Origin: Rhodococcus pseudokoreensis
GTDB taxonomy: Bacteria > Actinomycetota > Actinomycetes > Mycobacteriales > Mycobacteriaceae
Assembly: GCF_017068395.1 (NCBI RefSeq)
Contig: NZ_CP070619.1
Span: forward strand, 1,674,001-1,738,000
Direction: 5' to 3'
DNA: 64,000 nt
The notes under the pieces were generated by a model. That model saw nothing but the letters and a program-made list of their open reading frames with translations, ran no database searches and was not told the origin of the DNA. Below, piece by piece: positions 18,215 to 30,454 of the stretch (position 1 is its first letter; every line of letters starts with the position of its first letter). The position numbers and the translations under genes were made by a program.

Positions 18215-18418
18215 TCAGATCAGGGTGACGCCGGTGGCCTGCGGGCCCTTGTTGCCCTGGCCGATCTCGAACGAAACACGCTGATTCTCCTCGAGCGTGC
18301 GGAAGCCGCCGCTCTGGATCTCCGAGTAATGGACGAACACGTCAGCGCTGCCGTCCTCGGGGGCGATGAAGCCGAACCCCTTCTCGGAGTTGAACCACTT
18401 CACGATGCCCTCTGCCAT
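18215..18418 (-). CDS. Cold-shock protein CspA family
   Basis: This 67-residue single-domain cold-shock protein is an RNA chaperone. RNP1 KGFGFIAP and RNP2 VFVHYSEI are intact. ATG 18418 follows GAGGAGATTTAC. The 235-base upstream stretch (18419-18653) contains no gene. It is A/C-rich with unusual low GC near the start and could hold the long 5' leader typical of cold-shock mRNAs, but no distinct cold box could be assigned. The gene sits directly after ksgA, whose transcription may read through. Confidence 0.96.
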   Translation of the reverse strand: MAEGIVKWFNSEKGFGFIAPEDGSADVFVHYSEIQSGGFRTLEENQRVSFEIGQGNKGPQATGVTLI

Positions 18419-18653
18419 GTAAATCTCCTCTAACACAGTAACTTCTTCAGGTAACCGGCTCGGTTACCAGGGTCATTGACACGACCGTCTACGACAATTC
18501 CTGTGGAGGACGTCCAAACGCTCGCAACCATCGATTTGCGAGCGTGGGAAACACAAACACAAAACTTACGACCTCCAATAGTGAACCACACATCCGGTCG
18601 GTTGTCTCCCCCGGCCCGTGAGTACTTGTTAACGGCCGGCGGTTGAGAAGTAC

Positions 18654-19544
18654 TCACGGGTGGGTGGCGGCGAGACGCACGAACGCCGCGGCGTCGAGGG
18701 TCTCCCCGCGGGCGGACGGTGGGATGCCGGCCTCGAGCAGCCGTCGCTCCGCCTCGGCGGGTGATCCCGCCCAGCCACCGAGCGCGGCCCGTAAAGTCTT
18801 GCGGCGCTGAGCGAAAGCCGCATCGACGACGGCGAACACGCGGCGGCGGTGCTCGTCGTCGACGGGCCACGGCGGTTCGGCGTAGCGGTCGATGCGAACG
18901 AGACCCGACTCGACCTTCGGTACGGGCCAGAACACCGCCCGGCCGACGGCGCCGGCGCGGCGGACGGCACCGAAGAAGTTGGCCTTCACACTCGGCACGC
19001 CGTAGATCTTGCTGCCCGGGGACGCCGCCAGGCGGTCGGCGACCTCGGCCTGCACCATCACCAGCGCGGTCCGCAGGCTGGGCAGTTCGGAGAACAGGTG
19101 CAGCAGCACGGGCACCGCCACGTTGTACGGCAGATTCGCGACGAGCGCGGTGGGTTCGCCGGGGATCTCGGACGGCGCGACCCGCATCGCATCCGCGCCG
19201 ACGACGGTCAGCCGGTTGGCGAGTTCCGGGGCACGGTCGGCGACCGTGACCGGGAGCCGGGCGGCGAGGTTGGGGTCGATCTCGACGGCGATCACCTTGT
19301 CGACGACGTCGAGCAGCGCCAGCGTCAGCGAACCGAGCCCGGGGCCGACCTCGAGGACCGTGTCGTCGCGTCCCACTCCGGCGGTCGCGACAATGCGCCG
19401 GACCGTGTTGGCGTCGTGCACGAAGTTCTGCCCCAACTGTTTGGTGGGGCGCACGCCGAATTCCTCGGCTAACGCACGCACTTCGGCGGGGCCGAGCAGT
19501 GCGGCCTGACCTCGAGCGGCGGGGGGTACTTCGGCGTCGGACAC
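18654..19544 (-). CDS. ksgA: 16S rRNA dimethyladenosine transferase
   Basis: KsgA (RsmA) dimethylates A1518 and A1519 of 16S rRNA using S-adenosylmethionine. The 296-residue protein has [10 protein letters not shown] at the start of the domain, the SAM loop [11 protein letters not shown] and the catalytic NLPYNVAVP motif. GTG 19544 is chosen, ten bases after the upstream rpfB stop. TTG 19547 is an alternative, and the frame is open much further upstream inside rpfB. The rpfB-ksgA order is conserved across mycolate actinobacteria, but the usual downstream neighbour ispE is displaced here. Loss of this enzyme confers kasugamycin resistance in other bacteria. Confidence 0.95.
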   Translation of the reverse strand: MSDAEVPPAARGQAALLGPAEVRALAEEFGVRPTKQLGQNFVHDANTVRRIVATAGVGRDDTVLEVGPGLGSLTLALLDVVDKVIAVEIDPNLAARLPVTVADRAPELANRLTVVGADAMRVAPSEIPGEPTALVANLPYNVAVPVLLHLFSELPSLRTALVMVQAEVADRLAASPGSKIYGVPSVKANFFGAVRRAGAVGRAVFWPVPKVESGLVRIDRYAEPPWPVDDEHRRRVFAVVDAAFAQRRKTLRAALGGWAGSPAEAERRLLEAGIPPSARGETLDAAAFVRLAATHP

Positions 19545-19554
19545 CAACCGAACT

Positions 19555-20691
<1,137 letters not shown>

Positions 20692-20704
20692 TTACTTCAG
20701 ATCG

Positions 20705-21907
<1,203 letters not shown>

Positions 21908-22059
21908 CTAGATCACGAAAAGGTTGAGATCGGGGACGGTTTTCGCTTTACCGCATCAATCGCTTCTGGTCCGGACCACCCTCGAAACGCAGTATCTTGC
22001 GACATGCACCAAGAAGCCCGGAAGCGACCGGGCACTACTGACAAGAAAGCTGGGGTTCC

Positions 22060-23529
22060 GTGCGCAGCAGATCCGATCGACTTCTGAGACTCGTCAGACG
22101 TCCGAGAGTGCCCGCGGTGATCGCCGCGCTGACGCTGCTCGTCACACTCGTCGCGCCCGGGATCGCCGGCGCGCAGCAGCCCGCTCCGGGCAACGACTAC
22201 ACCATCGCCACCGACATCACGTTCGCCCCGTTCGAGTTCCAGGACGAGAGCGGCAAGCTCGTCGGCATAGACATGGACCTCCTCGCCGCCATCGCCGAGG
22301 ACCAGGGCTTCACCTACCGGGTCAACGCCGTCGGATTCGACGCCGCACTGCAGGCGGTCACGAGCGGCCAGGCCAACGGCATGATCGCCGGCATGTCGAT
22401 CACCGACGCCCGCAAGGCGACGTTCGACTTCTCCGACCCGTACTTCGAATCGGGTGTGCAGATGGGCGTGCTCGAATCCAACGATTCGATCACCTCGTAC
22501 GAGGACCTGCGCGGCAAGTCCGTCGCCGTCAAGAACGGCACCGAGGGCGCCACGTACGCGGAGTCCATCAAGGACCAGTACGGATTCACCACCAAGTACT
22601 TCGCCGACTCGTCGAGCATGTTCGACGAGGTCCGCACGGGTAACTCGGTGGCCGTGTTCGAGGACTACCCCGTCCTCGCCTACGGCATCAAGCAGGGCAA
22701 CGGGTTCAAGACCGTCACCGACAAGGTCCCCGGCGCCAGCTACGGGTTCGCCGTCGCGAAGGGCCAGAACGCGCAGCTCCTCCAGGAGTTCAACGCCGGT
22801 CTCGCCAACGTGAAGGCGAGCGGCCAGTACGACGAGATCCTCGACACCTACCTCAACGCCGACGCCTCCGACGACGACAACTCGATCCTCGGCCTGATCA
22901 AGAGCACCTACCCGCTGCTGCTCGAGGGCCTGTGGCTGACGATCGTCCTCACCGTGGTCTCGATCGCCATCGCGCTCGTGCTCGGCGCGATCTTCGGCCT
23001 GTTCCGGGTATCGACCAACATCGTCCTGCGCGGCATCGGCACCACCTACGTGGACGTGTTCCGGGGGACTCCGCTGCTGGTGCAGGCCTTCTTCATCTAC
23101 TTCGGCATCCCGGCGGCGCTCGACTTCCAGATGTCGGCGTTCACCGCAGGCATCATCACGCTGAGCCTCAACGCAGGCGCCTACATGGCCGAGATCGTGC
23201 GCGGCGGCATCCTGTCCGTCGACAAGGGCCAGATGGAAGCGTCCCGGAGCCTCGGCATCAGCTACCTGAAGTCGATGCAGAAGGTCGTGATGCCGCAGGC
23301 CGTGCGGACGATGATCCCGTCGTACATCAACCAGTTCGTGATCACACTGAAGGACACGTCGATCCTGTCCGTGATCGGGCTCGCCGAGCTCACTCAGACC
23401 GGGCGGATCATCATCGCCCGCAACTTCCAGTCCTTCAATATGTGGCTGATCATCGGCGCGATGTACTTCATCATCATCATGGCGTTGACGAAGCTGTCGA
23501 ACCGGCTCGAAAAGAGGATCAACAAGTGA
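22060..23529 (+). CDS. Fused substrate-binding/permease subunit of a polar amino-acid (glutamine-type) ABC importer
   Basis: The 489-residue protein joins two functions. Residues 1-40 are a signal sequence, and about 48-275 form a family-3 solute-binding domain ([22 protein letters not shown] start). Residues about 285-489 are a HisM-type permease with five or so transmembrane helices and the EAA loop ([14 protein letters not shown]). The fusion of GlnH and GlnP is known in Gram-positive bacteria and leaves the binding domain outside, tethered to the channel. GTG 22060 follows AGCTGGGG. The downstream ATPase gene overlaps by four bases. Ligand class is polar amino acids, most likely glutamine or glutamate. 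Confidence 0.93.
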   Translation: MRSRSDRLLRLVRRPRVPAVIAALTLLVTLVAPGIAGAQQPAPGNDYTIATDITFAPFEFQDESGKLVGIDMDLLAAIAEDQGFTYRVNAVGFDAALQAVTSGQANGMIAGMSITDARKATFDFSDPYFESGVQMGVLESNDSITSYEDLRGKSVAVKNGTEGATYAESIKDQYGFTTKYFADSSSMFDEVRTGNSVAVFEDYPVLAYGIKQGNGFKTVTDKVPGASYGFAVAKGQNAQLLQEFNAGLANVKASGQYDEILDTYLNADASDDDNSILGLIKSTYPLLLEGLWLTIVLTVVSIAIALVLGAIFGLFRVSTNIVLRGIGTTYVDVFRGTPLLVQAFFIYFGIPAALDFQMSAFTAGIITLSLNAGAYMAEIVRGGILSVDKGQMEASRSLGISYLKSMQKVVMPQAVRTMIPSYINQFVITLKDTSILSVIGLAELTQTGRIIIARNFQSFNMWLIIGAMYFIIIMALTKLSNRLEKRINK

Positions 23530-24296
23530 CCGAGACACCGGCGACGGACAACAAGGCCGAGGCCGCCGACCCGAAGATCCGGGTGAAGGGCCTGAAGAAG
23601 TCGTTCGGCGACAACGAGGTGCTCAAGGGCATCGACGTCGACATCGCGAGCGGCGAGGTGGTGTGCGTGATCGGGCCGTCGGGCTCCGGCAAGAGCACGT
23701 TCCTGCGCTGCCTCAACCGGCTCGAGGACATCACCGGCGGCAACGTCGTCGTCGACGGCTTCGACGTGAGCAATCCCAAGATCGACATCGACCGGGTGCG
23801 CCAGCACATCGGGATGGTGTTCCAGCACTTCAACCTGTTCCCGCACATGACGGCGATCGAGAACGTGATGCTCGCGCCCGTGCAGACCAAGCGGGCCTCC
23901 AAGGAGGAGGCGCGGGCGACGGCCGTGCGGTTGCTCGAGCAGGTCGGGCTGGCGGAGAAGGCGGACGCGAAGCCGGCGAATCTGTCCGGTGGGCAGAAGC
24001 AGCGTGTCGCGATCGCGCGGGCCCTGGCGATGAGCCCGGACATCATGCTGTTCGACGAGGCCACCAGCGCGCTGGACCCGGAGATGGTGGGCGAGGTGCT
24101 GCAGGTTCTGCGCGACCTCGCGAAGGGCGGCATGACGATGGTCGTGGTCACCCACGAGATGGGCTTCGCCCGCGAGGTGTCCGACCGGGTGATCTTCATG
24201 GCCGACGGGTACGTGGTGGAGGAGGGAACTCCGGAGCAGATCTTCGGCGACCCGCAGCAGTCCCGCACCCAGGACTTCCTGAACAAGGTCCTCTGA
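23526..24296 (+). CDS. glnQ: Polar amino-acid ABC transporter ATP-binding protein
   Basis: A 256-residue ABC ATPase with Walker [11 protein letters not shown]-loop [10 protein letters not shown], signature LSGGQKQR, Walker [13 protein letters not shown] and switch histidine in [11 protein letters not shown] 23526 overlaps the stop of the fused permease as GTGA, so the two are translationally coupled and form a complete importer (binding domain, permease, ATPase). The first 20 residues before [12 protein letters not shown] are variable. A long hairpin follows the stop immediately. Confidence 0.95.
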   Translation: MTETPATDNKAEAADPKIRVKGLKKSFGDNEVLKGIDVDIASGEVVCVIGPSGSGKSTFLRCLNRLEDITGGNVVVDGFDVSNPKIDIDRVRQHIGMVFQHFNLFPHMTAIENVMLAPVQTKRASKEEARATAVRLLEQVGLAEKADAKPANLSGGQKQRVAIARALAMSPDIMLFDEATSALDPEMVGEVLQVLRDLAKGGMTMVVVTHEMGFAREVSDRVIFMADGYVVEEGTPEQIFGDPQQSRTQDFLNKVL

Positions 24297-24342
24297 CAGG
24301 TGAGTGGCGAAGCGTGCCGGGGCACGCTTCGCCACTCACCTG
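24297..24342. terminator. Bidirectional terminator, perfect 22-bp stem
   Basis: Positions 24297-24318 and 24321-24342 are exact reverse complements with only two central bases between. The palindrome starts right after the glnQ stop and ends just before the 3' end of the convergent DoxX gene. Arms include GTGAGTGGCGAAGCGTGCC. The length and perfection exceed ordinary needs, and part of the arm resembles the dispersed repeat at 24893. Confidence 0.85.
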
Positions 24343-24346
24343 GGGG

Positions 24347-24787
24347 TCAGACGGTGGCGGGTTCCTTCGCGGCCCACGGCAGCTTGCCACCGAGCAGTCC
24401 GTCGACACCGAAGCGGCCCGATCCGACGACGGCGAGCAGCAGCGATCCGACGCCGAGCGCCAGCACCAGTTCGTAGCCGCCGTCGCTCGCGAAGATGCCC
24501 TTGTCGATGTGCGCGATGAAGAAGGCGCCGACCATGTCGAGGAACAGCAGGATTCCGAAGACCGGGACTGCGGCGCCGACGATGAGCGCGAGGCCGCCGA
24601 TGACCTCGAGCCAGGTCACGACGAATGCGGAGACGCCGGGGAGCGGCACCCCCATGGCCTCGAAGCCTGCGGTCTGGCCTGCGTGGCCGTTGGTGAACGC
24701 CTTCTGCCAGCCGTGGGCGAGGAAGATGACGCCGATGCCCAGGCGGGCGACGAGAATTCCCAGGTTCCGAACTGCGGGGTTGTTCAT
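24347..24787 (-). CDS. DoxX family membrane protein, copy 1
   Basis: The 146-residue protein has four transmembrane helices and the DoxX hallmark GVIFLAHGWQKAF near the N terminus. DoxX proteins in actinobacteria, such as mycobacterial DoxX in the membrane-associated oxidoreductase complex, link thiol/oxidative-stress defence to the membrane. ATG 24787 is preferred with AAAGG upstream, though ATG 24802 is in frame. A MarR-type palindrome lies about 77 bases upstream, suggesting regulation by a redox- or phenol-sensing MarR protein. A close paralogue is at 33799-34230. Confidence 0.9.
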   Translation of the reverse strand: MNNPAVRNLGILVARLGIGVIFLAHGWQKAFTNGHAGQTAGFEAMGVPLPGVSAFVVTWLEVIGGLALIVGAAVPVFGILLFLDMVGAFFIAHIDKGIFASDGGYELVLALGVGSLLLAVVGSGRFGVDGLLGGKLPWAAKEPATV

Positions 24788-24863
24788 GGATGCGCCTTTC
24801 ATCGAGGTGTCCCCGCGCGACCGGGACGACCATTGGTTGAACAGGCAACGATCCTAAGTTCTC

Positions 24864-24883
24864 TAAGTTGAAACTTCAACTTA
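24864..24883. promoter_or_regulatory. MarR-type palindromic operator candidate
   Basis: TAAGTTGAA and TTCAACTTA are perfect reverse complements separated by AC, in a conspicuously AT-rich 30-base patch upstream of the minus-strand DoxX gene. The TTGAAACTTCAA-like core is typical of MarR-family operators. The regulator gene is not in the window. Confidence 0.55.
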
Positions 24884-24892
24884 AGGCCTGCG

Positions 24893-24941
24893 GCCCTGTG
24901 CGCGCCCGACGAGTCCAGGGACTCGCTACCCACTCACGGGC
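24893..24941. repeat. Dispersed palindromic repeat, copy A
   Basis: A 49-base imperfect palindrome with the core GAGTCCAGGGACTC (24911-24924) and outer arms starting GCCC and ending CACGGGC. It overlaps the 3' end of tatD and is related to copies at 35929-35976 and 38882-38929. Confidence 0.6.
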
Positions 24942-25768
24942 CGGAGGCCGTACACACGCTCGGCGGTCGCGGTGGACGCCTTCGCCAGATCGTCCGGGTC
25001 CTCGCCGCGGATCTCGGCGAGCGCCCGGACCGTGTACGGCAGGCAGTACGGCTCGTTGGGCGCACCCCGGAACGGATGCGGCGTGAGGAACGGCGCATCC
25101 GTCTCGACGATCAGCTGATCCGATGGCACGAGCGGCGCCGCCTCCCGCAGGGCCTTCGCGTTCTTGAAGCTGACGGTGCCGGAGAAGCTGAGGACGTAAC
25201 CGGCGTCGATACATTCGCGGGCCATCTCGGCGTCCGAGGAGAAGCAGTGGAAGATCACCGTCTCCGGCGCCCCCTCCTCGCGCAGCACCTGCAGCAGCGC
25301 CTGGTCGGCCTCCCGGTTGTGGATCATCAGCGTCTTGCCGAGGCGCTTCGCGAGGTCGATGTGCCAGCGGAAGCCCGCAGTCTGTTCGGGGACCGTGGCG
25401 CAGCCGTCGAGTTTCCCCGGCCAGTAGAAGTCGAGTCCCGTCTCCCCCACCGCGACCACCCGGGGATCACCGGCGAGCCGCTCGATCTCCGCCCTGGTCG
25501 CGTCGTCGAGCACGTTCGCCCGGGTCGGGTGGATGGCGACGGCCGCGTAGACGCGGGGATCCCAGTGGGCCGCATCGACGGCGAACCGCGCGGCCGCCAG
25601 GTCGTCGGCCACCGTGACCACCCGCTCGACCCCCACCGCGGCCGCCCGGTCGACGATCGCCGTGACACTCGCGGCGTCCGACGCTCCACACGCGTCGAGG
25701 TGGGTGTGCGAGTCGACGAGCGGGAACAGCGGCGCAGGGGCTTCCGGGGCGGGACGGTCTTTGCTCAT
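24926..25768 (-). CDS. tatD: TatD family metal-dependent DNase
   Basis: TatD-type hydrolases are TIM-barrel metal-dependent DNases. The 280-residue product has DSHTHLD (metal ligands, near residue 18), the bridging glutamate in VGETGLDFYW, IHNREAD and the final aspartate in ETDAPFL. ATG 25768 is chosen, and the longer open frame has no family similarity. The gene belongs to the conserved metG-tatD-rpfB-ksgA neighbourhood, but here it is separated from rpfB by the amino-acid importer and DoxX genes. Its last codons lie within dispersed palindrome copy A. Confidence 0.94.
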   Translation of the reverse strand: MSKDRPAPEAPAPLFPLVDSHTHLDACGASDAASVTAIVDRAAAVGVERVVTVADDLAAARFAVDAAHWDPRVYAAVAIHPTRANVLDDATRAEIERLAGDPRVVAVGETGLDFYWPGKLDGCATVPEQTAGFRWHIDLAKRLGKTLMIHNREADQALLQVLREEGAPETVIFHCFSSDAEMARECIDAGYVLSFSGTVSFKNAKALREAAPLVPSDQLIVETDAPFLTPHPFRGAPNEPYCLPYTVRALAEIRGEDPDDLAKASTATAERVYGLRPVSG

Positions 25769-25842
25769 GCGGACATTGTCGACGCCGCCGCCGCACGTGT
25801 CACATGCGGTACTTTCACCCCGACGGGGAGGGAGCCGTGTCC

Positions 25843-26697
25843 ATGACTTCGAGCTCGATGAACGGCCGCGTGATCGCGGTGACCGGCGGTGCGAGGGGAA
25901 TCGGGAGGGAAATCGCCCGACAGCTGGCGGTCGCAGGCGCACGGGTCGCGATCGGTGACGTCGACGGCGCCGCGGCCCGCCGGACCGCGGACGAACTCGG
26001 GCGGGCGGGCGGGACGGTCGAGGGCCTCGCACTGGACGTCACCGACACCGGGTCGTTCTCGGCGTTCCTCGCGGCCGTGGAGGATCACTGGGGCCCGCTC
26101 GACGTGCTCGTCAACAATGCGGGCGTCATGTGGGTCGGGCGCTTCGACGAGGAGCCCGAGTCCGCGACGGACCGGCAGCTCGCGGTGAACCTGCACGGGG
26201 TCATCCGGGGAGTGCGGCTGGCGGCCCCGGCGATGCGTGAGCGGGGCCGCGGCCAGATCGTCACGGTGGCGTCGGCGGCGTCGAAGGTCGCACCGCCCGG
26301 CGAGTCGACGTACGCCGCCACGAAGCACGGCGTCCTCGGCTACCTGACCGGCGTCCGCGAGGAACTGCGTGGGTCGGGTGTGCAGATCTCGGTGATCATG
26401 CCCGGGGTCGTGGACACCGAACTCGCGGCCGGGACGGCGACGGGCGCGGCCAAGCTGCTGGCGCCGGCCGACGTCGCGAAGGCGGTGGTCGCGGTGATCC
26501 GGCGTCCCCGGTTCGAAGTGACCATCCCCCGGTACATCGGCCCGCTGTTCCGGTTGGTCACCGTGTTTCCGCAGTTCGCCCGCGACTTCGCGGTCCGGCG
26601 GATGGTTCCCGACCAGGTGCGGTCCACGGACAAGTCGGCCCGCGCGGCGTACGAGTCGCGCACCGTCACCGGCGAGGACGGCGCCGGCCCGGGCTAG
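25843..26697 (+). CDS. Short-chain dehydrogenase/reductase
   Basis: The 284-residue SDR has the NAD(P) motif TGGARGIG, NNAG, a catalytic serine in VASAAS and Y-x-x-x-K as STYAATKHG. After the Rossmann domain, a C-terminal extension (about 215-284, RRPRFEVTIPRYIGPLFRLV) is typical of mycobacterial SDRs of lipid or steroid metabolism. ATG 25843 is used. A GTG at 25837 is closer to the GGGAGGGA site and equally plausible. Divergent from tatD and just upstream of metG. Confidence 0.9.
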   Translation: MTSSSMNGRVIAVTGGARGIGREIARQLAVAGARVAIGDVDGAAARRTADELGRAGGTVEGLALDVTDTGSFSAFLAAVEDHWGPLDVLVNNAGVMWVGRFDEEPESATDRQLAVNLHGVIRGVRLAAPAMRERGRGQIVTVASAASKVAPPGESTYAATKHGVLGYLTGVREELRGSGVQISVIMPGVVDTELAAGTATGAAKLLAPADVAKAVVAVIRRPRFEVTIPRYIGPLFRLVTVFPQFARDFAVRRMVPDQVRSTDKSARAAYESRTVTGEDGAGPG

Positions 26698-26750
26698 ATC
26701 CCGAATCTGCGCGTCACGAAACGGCGGCGCGCAGATAGAGTGGTCGCACC

Positions 26751-28310
26751 ATGAATGCTGCTGATTCCACCGCCTCGCGGCCACCTTTCTATCTGACGAC
26801 GGCGATCGCGTACCCGAACGGCGTCCCGCACATCGGTCACGCCTACGAGTACATCTCCTCCGACGCCCTCGCACGGTTCAAGCGCCTGGACGGGTTCGAC
26901 GTCTTCTTCATGACGGGAACCGACGAGCACGGTCTGAAGATGCAGCAGACCGCGGTCAAGGAAGGCATCGACGTCCGTGAACTCGCCGCGCGGAACTCGG
27001 ATGTGTTCGAGGCGATGGACAAGACGCTGAACATCTCCTTCGACCGGTTCATCCGCACCACGGACGCCGACCACGAAGAGGCCAGCAAGGCGATCTGGCA
27101 GAAGATGCTCGACAACGGCGACATCTATCTCGACACGTACTCGGGCTGGTATTCGGTCCGCGACGAGGCGTTCTACACCGAGGCCGAGACCACGCTGCAG
27201 GAGGACGGTTCGCGACTGTCCACCGAGACGGGCACCCCGGTCGAGTGGACGGAGGAGTCCACCTACTTCTTCAAGCTGTCCGAGTACCAGGACAAGCTGC
27301 TGGCCCTCTACGACGAGAACCCCGACTTCATCGCGCCCGCGACGCGCCGCAACGAGATCGTCAGCTTCGTCAAGGGCGGCCTCAAGGACCTGTCGATCTC
27401 ACGGACGACGTTCGACTGGGGCGTTCCGGTGCCCGACCATCCCGAGCACGTCATGTACGTGTGGGTGGACGCGCTCACCAACTACCTCACCGGCGCCGGA
27501 TACCCGGACACGGATTCCGAACAGTTCGGCAAGTTCTGGCCGGCGAACCTGCACATCATCGGTAAGGACATCACCCGGTTCCACACCGTGTACTGGCCGG
27601 CGTTCCTGATGTCGGCGGGAATCGAGTTGCCGAAGCGGGTCTTCGTGCACGGGTTCCTCTACAACAAGGGCGAGAAGATGTCGAAGTCGGTCGGCAACGT
27701 CGTCGACCCCGTCGCCATGGTGGAGCAGTACGGCCTCGACGCCGTGCGCTTCTTCCTGCTCCGCGAGATCTCCTACGGCCAGGACGGCAGCTACAGCCAC
27801 GAGGCCATCGTGACCCGGATCAACGCCGACCTGGCGAACGAACTCGGCAACCTCGCCCAGCGTTCGCTGTCGATGGTCGCGAAGAACTGCGACGCGCAGG
27901 TCCCGACGCCGGGCGAGCTGACCGAGGACGATACGGCGATGCTCGCGCAGGCCGACGCGCTGTTGGAGCGGGTGCGCGCCGAATACGACGTCCAGGCACT
28001 GCATCTCGCACTGGAGGCGATCTGGTCGGTGCTCGGCGAGACCAACCGGTACTTCTCCAAGCAGGAGCCCTGGGTGCTGCGGAAGACGGATCCGGCGCGG
28101 ATGGAGACGGTGCTGTACGTGACGCTCGAGGTGGTCCGGATCGTGGGCGTGCTCGTGCAGCCGGTGATGCCGGGCGCCGCCGAGAAGATCCTGGATCTAC
28201 TGGGTCAGAAGAGCGACGCACGGCAGTTCAGCGACCTTCCGACGCGCATCGTGGCGGGCACACCGCTGCCTGCTCCGTCGGGCGTGTTCCCTCGCTACGT
28301 GGAGGACTGA
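26751..28310 (+). CDS. metG: Methionine--tRNA ligase
   Basis: MetG charges tRNA-Met with methionine. The 519-residue class I synthetase has the HIGH motif in [10 protein letters not shown] and the KMSKS motif in [10 protein letters not shown] near residue 310, with [10 protein letters not shown] before it. It lacks the four-cysteine zinc knuckle and the C-terminal tRNA-binding OB domain of the long MetRS forms, as is usual in actinobacteria. A strong terminator follows directly. Confidence 0.97.
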   Translation: MNAADSTASRPPFYLTTAIAYPNGVPHIGHAYEYISSDALARFKRLDGFDVFFMTGTDEHGLKMQQTAVKEGIDVRELAARNSDVFEAMDKTLNISFDRFIRTTDADHEEASKAIWQKMLDNGDIYLDTYSGWYSVRDEAFYTEAETTLQEDGSRLSTETGTPVEWTEESTYFFKLSEYQDKLLALYDENPDFIAPATRRNEIVSFVKGGLKDLSISRTTFDWGVPVPDHPEHVMYVWVDALTNYLTGAGYPDTDSEQFGKFWPANLHIIGKDITRFHTVYWPAFLMSAGIELPKRVFVHGFLYNKGEKMSKSVGNVVDPVAMVEQYGLDAVRFFLLREISYGQDGSYSHEAIVTRINADLANELGNLAQRSLSMVAKNCDAQVPTPGELTEDDTAMLAQADALLERVRAEYDVQALHLALEAIWSVLGETNRYFSKQEPWVLRKTDPARMETVLYVTLEVVRIVGVLVQPVMPGAAEKILDLLGQKSDARQFSDLPTRIVAGTPLPAPSGVFPRYVED

Positions 28311-28315
28311 CACGA

Positions 28316-28342
28316 GCGGGGTCCGTTCTTGTCGGACCCCGC
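28316..28342. terminator. Hairpin terminator after metG
   Basis: A 10-bp stem, GCGGGGTCCG with CGGACCCCGC, has a 7-base T-rich loop and starts six bases after the metG stop. Confidence 0.85.
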
Positions 28343-28357
28343 AGGCACACTCTCCCC

Positions 28358-29593
28358 ATGACGCCGACTAGAACATACATTCGATCTCATCACCGTGGAT
28401 TCGGGAACGGAGCGCGCGTGTTCGACGACGAAGTGAGCCCCCAGGCCGCCGCGGCAGTCCACACCCTGATGGGTGAGTTGTCGGGCGCGTACGAGCGCGG
28501 GTGGCAGCCCGCCGACGTCGTACATCTGGCGCGGAGATCGAAGGAGCCGTCCGACGCGGCGCTGGCGGCGGCCCTGGTGCTGCACGAGGCGGAGCGCACC
28601 CGCGCCGCGCACCGGGCGCCGCGGGACTGGGTGGAGCAACTGCGCACCATCGGCGAGCAGTACCCGGGCGCGTCCCACCTGGCGGCGCGAATTCCGGTCG
28701 ACGGTCCCGACGTTCGGGCGCTGGCCGCCGGACTGCTGTTCGAGGACCCGTACCACTCCGTCTACCAGCTGACCGACCTGTCGCTGTCGTGGACGAATCT
28801 GCCCGGCTGGACGGTGCTCACTCCCCCGCCGTCGACGTGGCCGGTCGTGCGGGTCGCCGACCTGTCCACGGCGATGCCGGGCGAGGCGGAGGCCGACGCG
28901 AAGGTGCTCAACCGGATTCGCGGGCTCCTCGCCAAGGCCGAGGCCACCGATTTCGCGGAGGAGGCGGAGATCTTCACCGCGAAGGCGCAGGAGTTGATGA
29001 CGCGCTACGCGATCAACGCCGCCCTCCTCCACACCCAGAACGGGGTGGGCAACACCGCGGTGCACAGTCGCCGCATCCACCTGGAGAATCCGTACGTCAA
29101 GGAGAAGGTGCACCTTCTCACCGAGATCGGCGACTCCAACCGGGTGCGCACCGTGTGGTTCAGCTCCCTGGCCATCGCGACCGTGGTCGGCACCCCCCTC
29201 GACCTCCAGCAGGTCGACATGCTCTTCACCTCACTGCTGGTGCAGGCCACGCGCGCAATGCAATTCGCGGACGCCGACAGTCGCAGCGGTGCGCGCACCA
29301 CGTCCTTCCGGAAGGGATTCCTGGCGGGCTTCGCCAGCCGCATCGGGCAGCGGTTACGCGACGCCGACAGCCGGGCCACGGCCGACGCCGCCGACGAGGC
29401 GTCGATCCCGGTCGCCGACCTGCTGCCGATCCTGGCCACCAAGTCCGAGGCCGTCGACGCCGAGTTCGACCGCCTGTTTCCGCGAACCAAGAAGGCTCGC
29501 GGCCGGGCCGTCGACGCCAACGGCTGGTACGCCGGGCAGGCGGCCGCCGACGACGCGTCGCTGGCGCCCGGGGAGCGTGCCCTCCGGCGGTAG
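28358..29593 (+). CDS. DUF2786 domain-containing protein
   Basis: The 411-residue product contains the DUF2786 helix-turn segment (LNRIRGLLAKAEATDFAEEAEIFTAKAQEL, about residues 187-216) and a following alpha-rich domain. ATG 28358 is the longest reasonable start. A GTG at 28418 with GGAACGGAG upstream gives a protein 20 residues shorter and may be the real one. DUF2786 proteins occur in actinobacteria and phages; their role is unknown. The gene stands alone between the metG terminator and the convergent rsmI. Confidence 0.85.
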   Translation: MTPTRTYIRSHHRGFGNGARVFDDEVSPQAAAAVHTLMGELSGAYERGWQPADVVHLARRSKEPSDAALAAALVLHEAERTRAAHRAPRDWVEQLRTIGEQYPGASHLAARIPVDGPDVRALAAGLLFEDPYHSVYQLTDLSLSWTNLPGWTVLTPPPSTWPVVRVADLSTAMPGEAEADAKVLNRIRGLLAKAEATDFAEEAEIFTAKAQELMTRYAINAALLHTQNGVGNTAVHSRRIHLENPYVKEKVHLLTEIGDSNRVRTVWFSSLAIATVVGTPLDLQQVDMLFTSLLVQATRAMQFADADSRSGARTTSFRKGFLAGFASRIGQRLRDADSRATADAADEASIPVADLLPILATKSEAVDAEFDRLFPRTKKARGRAVDANGWYAGQAAADDASLAPGERALRR

Positions 29594-29600
29594 CGCCCGT

Positions 29601-30431
29601 CTAGTCCTTCCGGGACGCCAGCACCGTTTCGTACAGTTCCCGCTTCGAGACGCCGGTGGTGGCGACGAGCGCGCACGCGTCCTTGAGCCGGGTGCCGTCG
29701 GCGACCAGTCGCTCCACCTCGTCGACGAGGTCGGCGGGGTCGGACGCGACGAGGGTGGCGCCCTCCACCACGACGGTGATCTCGCCGCGGACCCCCTCGG
29801 CGGCCCACTCGGCGAGTTCGGCGAGGGTGCCGCGGCGCACCTCCTCGTACGTCTTGGTCAGCTCCCGGCAGACGGCGGCGCGGCGGGTGCCGCCGAGCAC
29901 GTCGGCGGCGTCCGCGAGGCAGTCGGCGAGCCGGTGCGGGGCCTCGAAGAACACGCAGGCGCGTTGCTCGGTGACCAGGGCCTGCAACCACGTCTTGCGC
30001 TGACCCTGTTTGCGGGGCGGGAAGCCGTCGAAGCAGAACCGTTCGACGGGCAGCCCGGACAGCGCGAGCGCCGTCGTCACCGCCGACGGTCCGGGCAGGC
30101 ACGTCACCGCCAGATCCTCGGCCACGCACGCCGACACCAGCCGGTACCCGGGGTCGCTGACCGACGGCATGCCGGCGTCGGTGACGAGGAGGACGGTCTT
30201 GCCGGACGCGACGTCGGCGACGAGGGCGGGCAGCCGGGCCGTCTCGACCTGGTCGTAGAAGCTGACGACCTTGCCGGTGATCGTCACGTCGAGCGCGGAG
30301 GCGAGGGCCTTGGTGCGGCGGGTGTCCTCGGCGGCGACGACGTCGGCCGTCCCGAGCGCCGTACGCAGCCTCGGCGAGGCGTCACCCACGTCCCCCATCG
30401 GTGTTGCGGCGAGCACTAGGCGACCAGTCAT
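29601..30431 (-). CDS. rsmI: 16S rRNA (cytidine(1402)-2'-O)-methyltransferase
   Basis: RsmI methylates the ribose of C1402 in the decoding centre. The 276-residue protein shows the tetrapyrrole-methylase fold: N-terminal GRLVLAATPMGDVGDAS, AEDTRRT, the glycine loop DAGMPSVSDPG and LPGPSAVTTALALSG. ATG 30431 is chosen over the longer frame. It is divergent from pmt with 23 bases between the starts, so promoters must overlap the coding ends or the mRNAs are nearly leaderless. This rsmI/pmt divergent pair is conserved in mycobacteria. Confidence 0.95.
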   Translation of the reverse strand: MTGRLVLAATPMGDVGDASPRLRTALGTADVVAAEDTRRTKALASALDVTITGKVVSFYDQVETARLPALVADVASGKTVLLVTDAGMPSVSDPGYRLVSACVAEDLAVTCLPGPSAVTTALALSGLPVERFCFDGFPPRKQGQRKTWLQALVTEQRACVFFEAPHRLADCLADAADVLGGTRRAAVCRELTKTYEEVRRGTLAELAEWAAEGVRGEITVVVEGATLVASDPADLVDEVERLVADGTRLKDACALVATTGVSKRELYETVLASRKD

Positions 30432-30454
30432 GACCCACAGCCTACGATTGCGGC

